The notes: a model not told the origin generated them from the letters alone. A stretch of DNA of 36,749 bases from Deltaproteobacteria bacterium (GCA_030694465.1 JAUXYJ010000030.1:1-36749); one strand, 5' to 3'; positions 18,545 to 27,511 are shown, numbered from the stretch's first letter. Translations and numbers: made by a program.

Positions 18545-19930
18545 ATGCTAGCTATGAACTCACAAACGTTTGCGGGCCTGATGTGTGTCGCGTTGAGCTC
18601 GGGTGTCCATTGCGCGCCGCCTGTGACGGCGATGCCTGCCTGTGTGCCCGCGGGCGTACCCGTGATGCACAGCGGCCGCATTGCGAACAGCGAGCGATGG
18701 GCGGGCGGAATCCACGTTGTCACCAGCTCACTCTCGCTCGCGGACAATACCGTTCTCACGGTGTCTGCGTGCTCCGAGGTGCGGCTCGCGCCTGACGCTT
18801 CCATCGAGGTCACGGGCGCTGCGAGCGCGCTTGTCACCGAGGGAACAGCCGAGCGACCCGTTGTGTTTTCGCGCAACGCGAGCGCGAGTGCGTGGGGGCG
18901 CGTCCTAGTCCGCGCGACGGGCAGCGTGCGATTGCGTCACACCGTTCTTGAGGGAGGCGGAGGCACGAGCCCATTTGCGCGTGGAGATTTTCACGGTGCA
19001 ACGATCGCGGCGCAAGGCGACCCAGAGGCTCTCCCCGCGATGGTCACGGTGAACCAGGTCGCTGTTCGCGGCTCTACGGGGCTCGGCATCGCGATGATCG
19101 CGAGTCGATTTGCAGCCGAATCGAGCGATCTTACGATCTCCGCGAGCGGCTGGCATCCCGTGTATCTCGGCGCGGACACCGCGACAGAGTTGCCCACAGG
19201 GAGCTACGCGGGAAACGCACAAGACGAGTTCTTGCTGCAAAATTCCAACGTTGCGTCGTACAGCAACGATCGCCCGATCAAGCGTGATGCCACGCTGCGC
19301 AACCGTGGGCTTCCCTACCTCGTCGGCGTCGCAGACAGCGGCGGATCGCTCATCCGCGTGGGCGACGGTCGCGACACGGGCCCTGCCTCTTCGGTGCTCG
19401 AGATCGAAGCGGGTGTAACGCTCCGGTTTTCGCCCTCCGCGGGCAACAGCGGCGTGCTCGTCCAGGGGCGCTTGGTGGCAGGCGCCTGGGTCGCGCAGGG
19501 GGCCCTCCGCGCGGTCGGAACGGCGAGCTCGCCGGTGACATTCACCTCGGCCGCTGCGACCCCCGCTGCAGGCGACTGGATGGGTCTCTTTTTTAAGTCC
19601 GCGCTTCATCCGCAGACGACCTTGGACCAGGTCGTGATTGCGTTTGCCGGCGGCCCCTCGCAGACCCGCGGGGTGTGCTCAAGCACGCCAGGCGACAACC
19701 TCAGCGCCGACAGCGCGGTGATCATCACGCTCGAGCCAGGGCATATCCCTGATCGCGCGTTTGTCACACACACAACGCTCCGAGACAGCGCCAACGGGGG
19801 CATCTATCGCGGGTGGTACGACGCGATGGTGGACTTTACGGCGACCAACACGTTTGAGCGTATCGCGGGCTGTCGCCAGAGCAACGTCGCGCGCGCCAGC
19901 GGTGGCTGCACCATGGGGACATGCATGTGA
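18545..19930 (+). CDS. Secreted beta-helix-like protein of unknown function
   Basis: A 461-residue protein. ATG codons at 18545 and 18554 are both possible. The first 25 residues (MNSQTFAGLMCVALSSGVHC) look like a weak signal or lipoprotein peptide (GVHC). The rest shows the rhythm of a right-handed parallel beta-helix: recurrent short strands and small residues such as ASIEVTGAASALVTEGTAER, VVFSRNASAS, VLVRATGSVRLRHTVLEGGG, GVLVQGRLVAGAWVAQGALRA and TLDQVVIAFAGG. Paired Cys occur near the C-terminus (GCRQSNVARASGGCTMGTC). No catalytic motif is apparent. It converges on the alpha/beta hydrolase gene with 7 bp between stops. Confidence 0.72.
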   Translation: MLAMNSQTFAGLMCVALSSGVHCAPPVTAMPACVPAGVPVMHSGRIANSERWAGGIHVVTSSLSLADNTVLTVSACSEVRLAPDASIEVTGAASALVTEGTAERPVVFSRNASASAWGRVLVRATGSVRLRHTVLEGGGGTSPFARGDFHGATIAAQGDPEALPAMVTVNQVAVRGSTGLGIAMIASRFAAESSDLTISASGWHPVYLGADTATELPTGSYAGNAQDEFLLQNSNVASYSNDRPIKRDATLRNRGLPYLVGVADSGGSLIRVGDGRDTGPASSVLEIEAGVTLRFSPSAGNSGVLVQGRLVAGAWVAQGALRAVGTASSPVTFTSAAATPAAGDWMGLFFKSALHPQTTLDQVVIAFAGGPSQTRGVCSSTPGDNLSADSAVIITLEPGHIPDRAFVTHTTLRDSANGGIYRGWYDAMVDFTATNTFERIAGCRQSNVARASGGCTMGTCM

Positions 19931-19937
19931 TCTGCGA

Positions 19938-20828
19938 TTAGACAGGGATTTGACTCGCAGAGTCGCGTCGCTGGCGCGGAGCAAAGTGAGCGCGGATCTC
20001 ACGGGCAAAGCGCGCGGGGTGCTCTTCGTGCACGAAGAGCTTGCCTTGGGCGACCTCGACGAGCGTGCACTCGCCCGCGAACTCAGCGCACATCGCCCTG
20101 GCTTTTTGCAGCGGAAACCACGGGTCCTCGGCACCCCACACGAGCTTCACGGGCGCGGTGATCTCGCGATGCGCAGGCCCCACGGCGTCGAAGTCTTCGG
20201 GCCGAACGGTCTTGGCCATCGCGAGTGCGCCAGCGAGCGCTCGGGGGTCATCTACCAATCGCTGCAAAAACATTGGTGAAAGTGACGATTCAATGAGCGA
20301 CGTGTCGTGTACACAGTCACGCAACATGGCCCACCGTCCCGCGCGTGTTGACAGCACGTTGCGCATCATGGTGGGCGCGAGCGAGCTTCGTCCGAGCACC
20401 AAGAGCGCGCGCAGTCGCCACGGATGGTGGCCGGGGATTTCTGTGTTTCCGAGCACAAGACCTGAGATTTGCTCTGGGCGTTGGGCCGCAAGGAGCCTCG
20501 CAAAGCTGCCACCGCTGTCATGCCCGACGAGCCCCACGGGGCCGGCGAATTCGATCTGGTCAAACGCTTCGACCAGCACGGTCACCATGCCGTTGAACCC
20601 GGTCGGAGTCTGCGCGCTAGAGACGGTCTTCCCAGCGCCTGGGAGATCGATCAAATGGCAGGTAAAATCCTGGGATAGTTCGCTCACGATGTCACGCCAA
20701 GTGCGAGCATCCAGGGGCCAACCGTGGACAAACAACAGGTCTGGGCCGCGGCCCACGCGCCAGTACGCGAGTTGCGTGTGTCCGAGGTCCATGAGCTTGG
20801 GCGACGATTGAATCCACGAGGTGTTCAT
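19938..20828 (-). CDS. Alpha/beta hydrolase with Asp nucleophile (epoxide hydrolase/dehalogenase type)
   Basis: A 296-residue alpha/beta hydrolase. The oxyanion-hole motif HGWP is at 35-38. The nucleophile elbow is VGHDSGG (101-107), in which the nucleophile position holds Asp104, as in epoxide hydrolases and haloalkane dehalogenases. The acid candidate is Asp235 in WGAEDPW. The catalytic His is less clear: instead of the usual GHF, the segment reads QGKLFVHEEHP, so His267 or His270 must serve. No signal peptide is seen, so it is cytoplasmic. It diverges from the XRE regulator at 20947, which probably controls it. Its substrate cannot be told from sequence. Confidence 0.88.
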   Translation of the reverse strand: MNTSWIQSSPKLMDLGHTQLAYWRVGRGPDLLFVHGWPLDARTWRDIVSELSQDFTCHLIDLPGAGKTVSSAQTPTGFNGMVTVLVEAFDQIEFAGPVGLVGHDSGGSFARLLAAQRPEQISGLVLGNTEIPGHHPWRLRALLVLGRSSLAPTMMRNVLSTRAGRWAMLRDCVHDTSLIESSLSPMFLQRLVDDPRALAGALAMAKTVRPEDFDAVGPAHREITAPVKLVWGAEDPWFPLQKARAMCAEFAGECTLVEVAQGKLFVHEEHPARFAREIRAHFAPRQRRDSASQIPV

Positions 20829-20946
20829 GTGCGAGGTCTCCGAGGGGTGTCATTGAATTGAAATGAGCTGAACACCACGGACCCTAGTGGCGGTCGCCCA
20901 AGAGTGCACCGACCTGCAGAGGTAATGGCGCGAGGTCTATGCCTCG
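20829..20946. promoter_or_regulatory. Divergent promoter region between hydrolase and XRE regulator
   Basis: These 118 bp separate the two divergently transcribed genes and must hold both start regions. The sequence includes ATTGAATTGAAATGAGCTGA, AT-richer than its surroundings, as expected of a promoter. No operator palindrome could be identified with confidence. Confidence 0.4.
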
Positions 20947-21759
20947 GTGCACACTCGCTCGGTGAGCGAATCGAACAAGTTATTTGCAGCGTTGATGAAG
21001 TTTTGGCGCGGTCGCCGTGGGCTCAGCCAGCTAGACCTCGCCCTGAGCGCGGGGGTGTCTTCGCGGCACGTGAGTTTTCTCGAGACGGGGCGCTCGTTGC
21101 CTAGCATCGAGATGGTGCGGTTGCTCGGCGCCACGCTCGATTTGTCTCTGCGCGATTGCAATGATCTTCTTCGCGCGGCGGGCTTTGCGCCGAGCTTTGC
21201 AGAGCCTCCATTGAGCCTACTCGAAGACGACGCGATCGCGCGGGCCCTGACGCGTATGCTCGCGCAACAAGAGCCCTACCCGATGATTGTCATGAACGCT
21301 TCGTATGATATTTTGCAGCTCAATCGCAGCGCGCAGCGGTTGCTTGTGAGCATCGCGGGCGAGACGTCAGGGCCTCTCAATGCGCTGCGGATTCTCTTCG
21401 CCGAGGGCCCTCTGCGAGACTGTGTCGTGCACTGGGAGGCGACCGCGCGCGAGCTGCTGGGGCGGCTACAGCGCGAGTGTTTGCGCTCGCCCAACGACGA
21501 TCGGCTGGCGCGATTGCTGGCAGAGTTGCTTGAGTACCCAGGCGTTCCGCGGAGCTGGCGTCAGCCAGATTTGTCCCAGCCGGCGAGGGCGACGGCGCCC
21601 GTGAGCTTTCGTGTGGGCGAGCATGAGCTGTCGTTCTTGACGACGGTGATGCGATTTCAGGCCCCGCAGAACGTCACGCTGGAGGAGCTTCAAATCGAGA
21701 GCTGGTTTGCCAACGACGCCAAGACCGAGGCGCTGTGCAATCTCTTGGCGTCAGCGTGA
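20947..21759 (+). CDS. XRE-family regulator with MmyB-like ligand-binding domain
   Basis: A 270-residue transcription factor. Residues 12-65 are a helix-turn-helix of the XRE type (FWRGRRGLSQLDLALSAGVS, then SRHVSFLETGRSLPSIEMV). The remainder matches the MmyB-like, PAS-related ligand domain: EPYPMIVMNASYDILQLNRS, LNALRILFAEGPLRDCVVHW and FLTTVMRFQAPQNVTLEELQIESWF. Such regulators usually sit next to, and repress, an oxidoreductase or hydrolase gene, which fits the divergent alpha/beta hydrolase. The start is a GTG; the ATG at 20939 is out of frame. The gene overlaps the 3' end of the convergent gene by 9 bp. Confidence 0.9.
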   Translation: MHTRSVSESNKLFAALMKFWRGRRGLSQLDLALSAGVSSRHVSFLETGRSLPSIEMVRLLGATLDLSLRDCNDLLRAAGFAPSFAEPPLSLLEDDAIARALTRMLAQQEPYPMIVMNASYDILQLNRSAQRLLVSIAGETSGPLNALRILFAEGPLRDCVVHWEATARELLGRLQRECLRSPNDDRLARLLAELLEYPGVPRSWRQPDLSQPARATAPVSFRVGEHELSFLTTVMRFQAPQNVTLEELQIESWFANDAKTEALCNLLASA

Positions 21760-22548
21760 GTCACACGTGTGCTGCGCTTGTGCGCGATAGAGCAACCCAC
21801 GCAGCTCGGGCACACAGAGCTCTTCGCGCAACACCTGAGGGATCTCGCACAAGTGTGTCGTGGCGCGCACGAAGGGGTCTTGTTGCTGCGCGCTCCAGAC
21901 ACGATCGATCTCACTGAGCGCGTCGGCGAGCGCCGAGGCCGCGACAGAAGGCCCCGAGAGTGTCGTGAGCAGAGAGTGGCGAAGATGCTGAATTTTCTCA
22001 GTCCATTGCGCGCTGCGTGTGCTCGCAGTGCGAGCGTCGAGGGCATCGATGGCGCGGGCGTTTGACCGTCGCAGCGCCACGCGAACGCCGTCGGGATCAA
22101 GCGCGCACAAGGGCTGAATCTCGTAGCGCCACGTGCGATCGAGCGAGTGAACCAGCCTGAAGAGCTCGGGCTGCAAGAGGTCACACAAGAGCTCATCGCG
22201 ATCGCAGTGCGCGTCCCATCGCGTGATGAGCGTGGTTGCGTTGGCATAGGTTGGCCGAGCCAAGAGCTCGATGAGCGCGCGCAGCACGGGGTCTCTTTGC
22301 TTCGCGCCAGCGTCGCGCATTTCGTCGCGCGCAAAGCGCTGAACCTCGCGACGATGGAGCGAGCGCGAACCAAGAGATGCGGGCAGCCGGGGGACACGCA
22401 AATCCAAGGCGCCCACGAGCCCATCCAGCACGTGCCTGTTGTGGCTCAACGCGCGCGTAACTTGCTCGCGAAAGGCTCGGTGCCATGGGGTTATCGGGTC
22501 GCTGGCGAACACTAGCGAACACCAAACCACATGGCGGTCAATGCACAC
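21751..22548 (-). CDS. Unknown helical protein of about 265 residues
   Basis: An open frame from a GTG at 22548 (an alternative GTG is at 22512) to 21751. The composition is that of a soluble, Arg/Leu-rich helical protein: WHRAFREQVTRALSHNRHVL, LRALIELLARPTYANATTL, LLCDLLQPELFRLVHSLD and LREELCVPELRGLLYRAQ. No domain is recognised. A competing frame on the same strand (21690-22424) is rich in Ser/Arg/Cys and looks non-coding. It overlaps the XRE gene tail-to-tail by 9 bp. The last part before the accessory region starts here. Confidence 0.6.
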   Translation of the reverse strand: MCIDRHVVWCSLVFASDPITPWHRAFREQVTRALSHNRHVLDGLVGALDLRVPRLPASLGSRSLHRREVQRFARDEMRDAGAKQRDPVLRALIELLARPTYANATTLITRWDAHCDRDELLCDLLQPELFRLVHSLDRTWRYEIQPLCALDPDGVRVALRRSNARAIDALDARTASTRSAQWTEKIQHLRHSLLTTLSGPSVAASALADALSEIDRVWSAQQQDPFVRATTHLCEIPQVLREELCVPELRGLLYRAQAQHTCDSR

Positions 22549-22606
22549 AAGGGGTGAGCATTAGTCACATAATTGACAGGCTAAAATGACAATTTCGGGT
22601 ATTGAA

Positions 22607-23320
22607 ACTCGCGACAAAAGGCAATCGAGAGGGCGCTGGTTTTGCGCGAGGCGCGGGGAGGCGTGCGGCTGCTGTAGCCGATGCCATCGACCGCGAGGAC
22701 GGAAGCTACGTTCGGCTTGGCAGTGCGCACGTCGTGGGTGATTTGTGCGAAGAATGCCCATGCCCGTTTTCGAGACACCCATGTTTGGATCGCTCGTGGT
22801 CGACCACGAGGCGTACGTCCCTCGCGTTGCCACAAAGGACGGCCGCACGACGACGCCCTCGCTCTACGTCGGAGACGGGCTCGATCAAGCGGCGCTCGAT
22901 CGGGTCGCGACGCTCTTTGATCCATGGACAGCGCGCGACCTGCAGGCGCGCGAGGCCATCGCCGAAGACCTCGCGCGGGGCACGGACGGAGTCGTCTCGG
23001 CGTTTGTCGCGTTTCATCGCGAAGAGCTCGAGCTCGACATCGTCCAGAGGATCTTCGGCGCAGAGCCCACGGACGCGCTCACCGCGCTCGCGCAGCTCGA
23101 CCTCGTGGGCGTCTCGGTGCATGCTGACGAAACGTCAGGTTTTTCGCTGGTGTTTGACTACAGCTTTGGCCCCACAGTCACCGATGAGCTCCTCGCCGTG
23201 AAGTTCTCTCCGTCCGGCGTTGTCACCTGCGTCGCGCACGAGAGCTGAGCACTCACGCGCAGGAGCCACGCAAGGACAGCAGAAGGCCTGCCCTCAGCGA
23301 TGCAACCGCGCGGCGAGCGC
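22607..23320. repeat. Parent copy of a duplicated locus containing the DUF2004-like gene
   Basis: Two blocks of this locus recur almost unchanged at 28820-29153. The first is 22607-22782 (147 bp of upstream sequence plus the first codons of the gene), the second is about 23164-23320 (the last codons plus 72 bp downstream). Identity starts within GAAAC.CGCGACAAAAGG and stops after GCGGCGAGCGC, so the duplicated unit extends beyond the gene on both sides. Just upstream lies an AT-rich stretch (22560-22610). Confidence 0.85.
22754..23248 (+). CDS. DUF2004-like protein of unknown function
   Basis: From the ATG at 22754 this is 164 residues (MPMPVFETPMFGSLVVDHEA). An in-frame GTG at 22745 is less likely. 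The middle part has a helical pattern (DLQAREAIAEDLARG, VSAFVAFHREELELDIVQRI), and the end FSLVFDYSFGPTVTDELLAV with KFSPSGVVTCVAHES corresponds to the C-terminal signature of DUF2004 proteins (TDExLxVKF...G.....ES). No signal peptide is present. The function of the family is unknown. A shortened second copy lies 6.2 kb downstream. Confidence 0.75.
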   Translation: MPMPVFETPMFGSLVVDHEAYVPRVATKDGRTTTPSLYVGDGLDQAALDRVATLFDPWTARDLQAREAIAEDLARGTDGVVSAFVAFHREELELDIVQRIFGAEPTDALTALAQLDLVGVSVHADETSGFSLVFDYSFGPTVTDELLAVKFSPSGVVTCVAHES

Positions 23321-23422
23321 GATTGAGTGCGTGGGCGCTCACGCGGGGTCACGTTGGTCCGCGGCGATCGAGTCGGACATAGGGATTCACGCGCGTGCGG
23401 TCGGCGGTTTCGTCATCCGCGG

Positions 23423-23770
23423 CAGCCCGTGAGCTCGATCGATTGGGGCAACGCGAGGGCGTATTGCCAATGGGTGCGCAAGAGGCTTCCGACGGAGGCC
23501 GAGTTCGAGCGCGGTGCGCGGCGACGATGGGAGGCGCTATCCATGGGGCAACGAGCGACCGACGAGAGAGCACGCAGTGTTCGTTTCGAGTGTCACGCAA
23601 GACGTCGCGACACATCCGCTCGGCCGCGGCCCGTAGGGCCACCACGACCTCACGGGCAACGTGTGAGAATGGCTCGCCGTCGCGCATGACCCGTACGCGT
23701 ACCGACGCCCCTGCGCTCCCCAGGGCGTGCCCAGAACCTCTCGACAGATCCTCGCCGCCCAAGACGAGAT
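23423..23770 (+). pseudogene. Decayed formylglycine-generating enzyme (SUMF1/FGE-sulfatase) domain
   Basis: One frame reads QPVSSIDWGNARAYCQWVRK and RLPTEAEFERGARR, matching the FGE signature (PV..VsW.dA.aYC.W..KRLPTEAEWE.AAR). At about 23530 the reading must shift by one frame to RRYPWGNERPTREHAVFVSS, and later GHHDLTGNV and EWLA. In this frame a TAG (23634-23636) and a TGA (23664-23666) interrupt it; the TGA replaces the Trp of the conserved GNVWEW. The N-terminal part and C-terminal GG-W-rich part of the family are not found. A frameshift plus two stops make it a pseudogene. Homologs modify sulfatases or act as small-molecule maturases. Confidence 0.85.
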
Positions 23771-23993
23771 GCGCGCGGAGCTAGACCGCGGAGCGGACCC
23801 GTGAACGGACGACTCGCGGGCAACACCCAACGGTCGCGGTCACGCGTTGCGTGTTGATTTGGAATGTGAGAGAGGTTCAAAGCGCCGTCGCTCCTTCACA
23901 CGGGCATCGTTTCCCGTGAAGGAGCGCTGGCTGTTTCGCGCCACGCTTCGCACTCTTGCGTTCGCACACACTCCTTCCTGAGGTGACCTCTTA

Positions 23994-26552
23994 ATGAAGC
24001 TCTTTCCGAAGAACTCCCCGACACGTTGGCTCCCTCTGCTCGGACTCGCGCTCGCGGCGTGCAGCCCGCCGCCGGTGAGCGGTGACGCCGCAGCAGACGC
24101 GGACGCTTCGAGCCCGACCGACGCACGCGCCGACGCGCCCCCCGAGGCCAGCCTCGACGTGAGCGTTCCCGACGTCGAAGTGCCCGACGCCGAAGTGCCG
24201 GACGCCGAAGTGCCGGACGTCGAGGTGCCCGACGCCGAGGCGCCCGACGCGACTCCCGGGATGGACGCGACCGTGGAAGCCGGTCCTGGCATGGACGCAG
24301 CGATGGAGGCCAGCGCGCCCGACGCGAGCCCCGACGCGAGCAGGCCCGACGCAAGCCCCGACGCGAGCCCCGACGCAGGACCTGCGTGCCCGATGCCGAC
24401 CGGCGCGCTCACGCTCCCGATGGGCACCGTGATGGGGATGCTCGGCGCGATGCCCGCGGGCTTCAACAACCGGCTCTCCTGCGCGAGCGCGACGTTCTCG
24501 AGCAACGAGGCAGTCTACACGCTCAACGTGACCTCGCGCACCGGTCTCGTCCTGAGCACCAACAACGCCGCCACCATGTTCGACACCGGAATCGCAGTGC
24601 GAACCGTGTGCACGGACGTGAACAGCGAAGTGATGTGCGACGACGACGGCGCCAACGGCGGCGGTCTCAAGAGCTACGCCCGCGGCGTGCTTGAGCCGGG
24701 CATGTACACGGTGATCGTTGACGGTGTCGGCGCCTCAGGCGGCGCGTATCAGCTCGACGTTTCGAGCTTCACGCCCGCGGCGAACGCGACGTGCGCGGCG
24801 CCGACGGCGCTGACCGCGGGCGCGACCGCGATGGGATCGACCGCGAACGGCGGGACTACAGCGACGCCGTGCACCAACGCCGACGCGGGCGGGCAGGTCT
24901 TCTACTCGTTCTCGATCCCGGCGAACTCGCGGGTGAGCTTCGCGGTGACCGCGACGGGCGCGCAGAACGTCGTCGCGCGCGTGGTCGATTCGTGCGCGGC
25001 CACGGCGGCGTGCCTCGGCAACGCGACGACGACGGCGATGGGCACCGCGGTGAACGTCACCAGCACCAACGCGACGGCGATGCCGCGCACGGTGATCGTC
25101 GCGGTCGCGAGCACGTCGCAGACCGCGGACGGCGCGTTCACCATCACACCGATGGTGTCTGCGCTCCCGGCGAACGCGAACTGCGCGGCGCCGACAGCGC
25201 TCACGATGGGCAGCACGGCGATGGGTGACACCACCGCGGGCGGCGGCGCGCCGATCGGCTGCAACACGACGGAGGGCCCGGGGCTCTTCTACTCAGTGAC
25301 CGTTCCGGCGAACACGCGCGCGACGCTCACCACGACACGCACGGGCACGCAGAGCGTTCGCGTTCGCGTCCTCGACTCGTGCACGGCGATGACCTGCGTC
25401 GCGTCGACGCTCGCGAGCTCGGCCGCCCCCGTCACGACGGACATCGTGAACTCGTCGGCCGCCGCGCGAACGTACCTCGTCGAGGTCGGAAGCTCGTCTG
25501 CGAGCGTCCCAGCACAGTTCACCGTCGCGCTGACCGGCACGAGCATGGTCGCCGCGAACGCGTCGTGCGCGACGGCGCAGACGATCGCCGCGAGCACAAT
25601 GGTCACTGGCGACACCGCGGTTGGCGGCGATCGCCCGACGACCTGCGTGACCGGCGGCGGGGCGCAGCTGTTCTACTCGGTGACCGTTCCGGCCAACCAG
25701 CGCGGGACGTTGACCCTCACCCGCGGGATGGGCGCGCCGCCGCAAGACGTTGTGATGCGCGTGCTCGACACGTGCACGTCCACCACGTGCGCTGCCAACG
25801 CGACGACCTCGGGCGCCACCGCGCAGACGTTAACGCTCTCGAACCTCGCCATGATGCCGCGCACGTACCTCGTGTCGGTCTCGAGCTCCACGACGACGGC
25901 GGCGACGTTCTCGCTCGGCTTCGCGACCTCGTCGTTGCCCTACGCCGTGACCCGGCTCGAGGGGCAGACCTGCGAAGCGCTCCCGATGGGCGCGGCGCCG
26001 GTGATGGGCGTCGCGAACGATGACTCGGCCTCGGCGTACGCAGCGCTGCCGTTCACGCTCAACTACTTCGGCGCGCCGGCGGGCGCGTACTACGTCTCGT
26101 CGAACGGGCACATCGTGCTCGCCGCGGCGGGAATGACGGGCGCCGGGTCATCCTCTTCGTTCAACTCCATCATTCCCACGGGCAGCGCCCCGAACGGCGT
26201 GCTCGCGGCGTTTTGGGACGACCTCGCGCCGACGACCGCGGGCATGGGCGTCGTGCGCACGGGAATCGCCGGAATGATGCCGAGCCGACGCTTCATCGCC
26301 CAGTGGGACGCGTGGACGTTCTTCTCGGCGACCTCTCCGCGGGTGACCTTTCAGATCAAGCTCCACGAGACCACGAACGTGATCGAGTTCGTGTACTGCG
26401 ACGTCACGCCGGGGATGGACATGGACCGCGCGACCGGCAACAGCGCGACGATCGGCATCGAGAACCTCGCAGGAACCGAGGGGATCCCCGTGTCGTTCAA
26501 CACGGCGGGCGCGGTGCAGACCGGCTCGCTCATTCGCTTCACGCCGATGTGA
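23994..26552 (+). CDS. Large lipoprotein with Asp/Pro linker, PPC-like repeats and nidogen-like C-terminus
   Basis: An 852-residue protein. Residues 1-23 are a lipoprotein signal (RWLPLLGLALAAC, Cys23). An acidic linker to about residue 130 is built from VPDAE, PDAS and MDA repeats. One PPC-like beta domain follows (VYTLNVTSRTGLVLSTN to GMYTVIVDGVGASGGAYQLDV). Then come three consecutive repeats of about 125 residues, each beginning (P)ANATCAAPTAL-like and containing GxxFYSxTVPAN and VVARVVDSC or VRVLDSC. The last 210 residues (LPYAVTRLEGQTCEALPMGA to GSLIRFTPM) contain YVSSNGHIVL and AFWDDLAP, typical of nidogen-like extracellular domains. It is probably a surface adhesin or display protein. 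It stands alone; a truncated copy is at 33717-33962. Confidence 0.88.
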   Translation: MKLFPKNSPTRWLPLLGLALAACSPPPVSGDAAADADASSPTDARADAPPEASLDVSVPDVEVPDAEVPDAEVPDVEVPDAEAPDATPGMDATVEAGPGMDAAMEASAPDASPDASRPDASPDASPDAGPACPMPTGALTLPMGTVMGMLGAMPAGFNNRLSCASATFSSNEAVYTLNVTSRTGLVLSTNNAATMFDTGIAVRTVCTDVNSEVMCDDDGANGGGLKSYARGVLEPGMYTVIVDGVGASGGAYQLDVSSFTPAANATCAAPTALTAGATAMGSTANGGTTATPCTNADAGGQVFYSFSIPANSRVSFAVTATGAQNVVARVVDSCAATAACLGNATTTAMGTAVNVTSTNATAMPRTVIVAVASTSQTADGAFTITPMVSALPANANCAAPTALTMGSTAMGDTTAGGGAPIGCNTTEGPGLFYSVTVPANTRATLTTTRTGTQSVRVRVLDSCTAMTCVASTLASSAAPVTTDIVNSSAAARTYLVEVGSSSASVPAQFTVALTGTSMVAANASCATAQTIAASTMVTGDTAVGGDRPTTCVTGGGAQLFYSVTVPANQRGTLTLTRGMGAPPQDVVMRVLDTCTSTTCAANATTSGATAQTLTLSNLAMMPRTYLVSVSSSTTTAATFSLGFATSSLPYAVTRLEGQTCEALPMGAAPVMGVANDDSASAYAALPFTLNYFGAPAGAYYVSSNGHIVLAAAGMTGAGSSSSFNSIIPTGSAPNGVLAAFWDDLAPTTAGMGVVRTGIAGMMPSRRFIAQWDAWTFFSATSPRVTFQIKLHETTNVIEFVYCDVTPGMDMDRATGNSATIGIENLAGTEGIPVSFNTAGAVQTGSLIRFTPM
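24165..24250 (+). repeat. 15-bp tandem repeats encoding VPDAE/VPDVE
   Basis: Five 15-bp units GT(T/G)CC(C/G)GACG(C/T)CGA(A/G) run in phase, encoding VPDVE, VPDAE, VPDAE, VPDVE and a following APDA variant. They form part of the acidic linker between the lipid anchor and the folded domains. The DNA-level similarity points to slippage or recombination growth of the linker. Confidence 0.8.
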
Positions 26553-26590
26553 TCGCGAACGGGGGGCGCTCGATCGGCTGACCGTGCGCG

Positions 26591-27425
26591 CTAGAGCGTG
26601 CGCGTGGACACTTCGAGCCTGCGAAAGAGCTGGCGCTTCTTGTACTGGTGCCGCTCCATCCTTCGCAGGATGTCGTCGAGCAAGCGCAGCGCGCGCGAGC
26701 GCCTCGGCGCCCCACCAGTTCTCGACCGCGCGCGGTGCAGCGGGGACGTTCCGTTCAGCGCTCGGCGGTTGACGTCTGCGCGGAGCACGATGAGCCAGCG
26801 CGCCGTCTTCGTCGTACCAATCGAGCAGCTTCGAGAGCAGCGGCGCGCCCTGGTCCGTCGCGCAGCGCCATCGCGAGCGGCGATCCTCCGCGCCGAGCAG
26901 CAGCCCGAGCGCGCTGAGAAACGCCAGCAGATCGGCGTCGCCCACGCCGATCGCCACGGACACGAGCGACCGTCCCGCCATGGTCGTGTGCGGGTTGAGC
27001 TTGCGCGCTCGCAGCATCGCCGTGATCCGACGCAGCTCTCCGCGCTGCAGGGGCTTTCGCACCTCGTCGGCCTTCATCGATCGGCCCTCGCGCCCGTTGA
27101 ACACGTCCATCGACAAGAGCTTCTCGCCGGCTTTTTCTTCGAGCAACGCGTTGATGTCAGCGTCGCTCTGCAACGACGTGTTGCCCGCGACCGAGACGCC
27201 CTCGGAGTCTTTGGTCTTGCGGTCCACCCCGCGCTCGAGCAGCGGCTCGATCTGAGTCGGCGCGCTCACGTCGATCCTGTGCGTGGCGAGCAGCTCTCCG
27301 AACGCTACCCGCAGCTCCTTTCGCTGCGAGAGAAAGGCCAGGGCCTTGGAGGAATAGTACACCCAACCCCGTTCACCCGTCGCCTCGCCGCAGTCGTCGG
27401 CCCGTTGCTCCCAGGCCGCGCTCAT
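26591..27425 (-). pseudogene. Ankyrin-repeat-like gene broken by several frameshifts
   Basis: On the minus strand an ATG at 27425 opens MSAAWEQRADDCGEATGERG, followed by VYYSSKALAFLSQRKELRVA, IEPLLERGVDRKTKDSEG and LSALGLLLGAEDRRS, ankyrin-like helices and loops. Past about 26890 the recognisable text jumps between two frames: one gives LLSKLLDWYDEDGALAHRA, the other ADVNRRALNGTSPLHRA, the first again AVENWWGAEALARA, and the second LLDDILRRMERHQYKKRQLF ending RLEVSTRTL at 26591. Joining these pieces gives a sensible ankyrin protein, so at least three small indels are present. A frame running on to 26148 is an artefact of the shift. Function of the ancestor is unknown. Confidence 0.7.
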
Positions 27426-27475
27426 CGCGCCCCACCTCAGCGATGCGATCGCCGCTGATTTCACAGGAGATACTG
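27374..27475 (-). repeat. Dispersed repeat C, copy 1 (5' end of the ankyrin-like pseudogene)
   Basis: About 100 bp here align with 36322-36432. Shared words include GCCCGTTGCTC, GCGCTCATCGC and CGATGCGATCGCCGCTG followed by TTCACA.GAGAT. On the minus strand both copies encode the same start, MSAAWEQRAD here and MSATREQRAE in the other. The repeat therefore covers an upstream region plus the first codons of a gene. Confidence 0.7.
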
Positions 27476-27511
27476 AGTTAGAATCCGGGGACGCACGGTT
27501 GACTCGTTGAC

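Noticed and set aside
22560..22610. Promoter with TTGACA at 22573-22578
   Set aside because: No -10-like box lies at 16-18 bp; the nearest TATTGA is 21 bp away.
23664..23666. TGA in the FGE-like sequence as another selenocysteine codon or as a Trp codon
   Set aside because: It replaces a conserved Trp, not Cys. A TAG and a frameshift occur in the same sequence. Many genes here end in TGA, so TGA is not read as Trp.
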